From: Roseiarcus sp963730555
GTDB lineage: Bacteria; Pseudomonadota; Alphaproteobacteria; Rhizobiales; Beijerinckiaceae
Length of the DNA: 64,000 bases
Direction of reading: 5' to 3'
Assembly: GCA_963730555.1 (NCBI GenBank)
Contig: CAVSSS010000026.1
Location: 1-64,000, forward strand
Position numbers and translations under genes: made by a program
Shown: piece by piece, positions 63,839 to 64,000 of the stretch
Layout of the letters: every line of letters starts with the position of its first letter
Numbering within the stretch: position 1 is the first letter of the stretch
The notes under the pieces: model-generated
What the model saw: only the letters and a program-made list of their open reading frames with translations
Told to the model about the DNA's origin: nothing
Databases searched by the model: none

Positions 63839-64000
63839 TCTCGGGAGTCCCGGCGTCAGTAGGTGGGGTTCGCTAGTTTGCCGAAGCCGAGATTGTCCAA
63901 TTTCTCCACTGTCACGGCTCTTGTGTCACGGCTCTTGCAGCTTGGGAACATGCTGCGGCTTGTGAAGAATTGGGTGAACTTAGGTGAACTGCAAAATGCT
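63839..64000. other. right edge, no gene visible
   Basis: No coding frame of note. A direct repeat GTCACGGCTCTT at 63913 and 63927 and the repeat GGTGAACTTAGGTGAACT near 63975 are the only structures seen. Confidence 0.4.

Overview
The window looks like the chromosome of a high-GC alphaproteobacterium. MucR/Ros, Rrf2, UPF0335 (DUF2312), an NDUFS4-like complex I subunit, CsbD, DUF2934, PPK2 and LigD-type ligase genes together suggest Hyphomicrobiales (Rhizobiales). A methylotrophic or Beijerinckiaceae/Methylocystaceae-like member is possible, but nothing here fixes the genus. Almost the whole window is accessory DNA. It holds two integrases, six insertion sequences (IS256, IS630, IS5, IS3, IS110, IS66), many small orphan genes and many genes broken by one-base or four-base frameshifts.

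Layout. (1) About 1-25106 is a degraded temperate-phage or phage-satellite element next to an intact tRNA-Arg(TCT). On the minus strand it runs integrase, hypothetical, AlpA-like HTH, RecA-fold replication ATPase, terminase small and large subunits, a series of translationally coupled small genes, and a collapsed tape-measure gene. No portal, protease or capsid gene is recognisable. The left half (2.7-11 kb) holds an XRE repressor with paired operators and a string of tiny genes separated by strong intrinsic terminators. A promoter-like element and a 154-bp terminator-ended unit each occur twice there. IS256, IS630, IS5, and IS110 nested in IS3, have landed in this element. For three of them the host gene can be rebuilt in frame from the target-site duplication.

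(2) 25107-25584 is a sliver of core chromosome: tRNA-Arg, an NDUFS4-like gene and the 3' end of a tRNA-Pro. (3) About 25.6-35.7 kb is a second integrative element abutting the tRNA-Pro 3' end: integrase, hypothetical, HTH, DUF927-type primase/helicase, then a PD-(D/E)XK-like nuclease and a large RecB-like nuclease/SF1 helicase. The last two look like defence cargo. The helicase reading frame is broken by a 4-bp tandem duplication.

(4) About 36-64 kb is a mosaic of regulators (degenerate-receiver LuxR, Rrf2, truncated MucR), small secreted His/Tyr-rich proteins, a Hint-domain protein, stress and housekeeping-like genes (LigD-type ligase, PPK2, CsbD, DUF2934, ICMT family, SDRs, a PanE-like reductase), an IS66 element and many remnants. 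A 310-bp direct repeat carrying the junction of ligD and a cupin gene occurs at 41.3 and 59.7 kb. The second copy has cut off the 5' end of mucR.

The best candidates for new biology are the two satellite-like elements on either side of the tRNA-Arg/tRNA-Pro sliver, the nuclease plus nuclease-helicase pair, and the duplicated small-RNA-like unit. All calls come from reading the sequence by eye; no database search was run.
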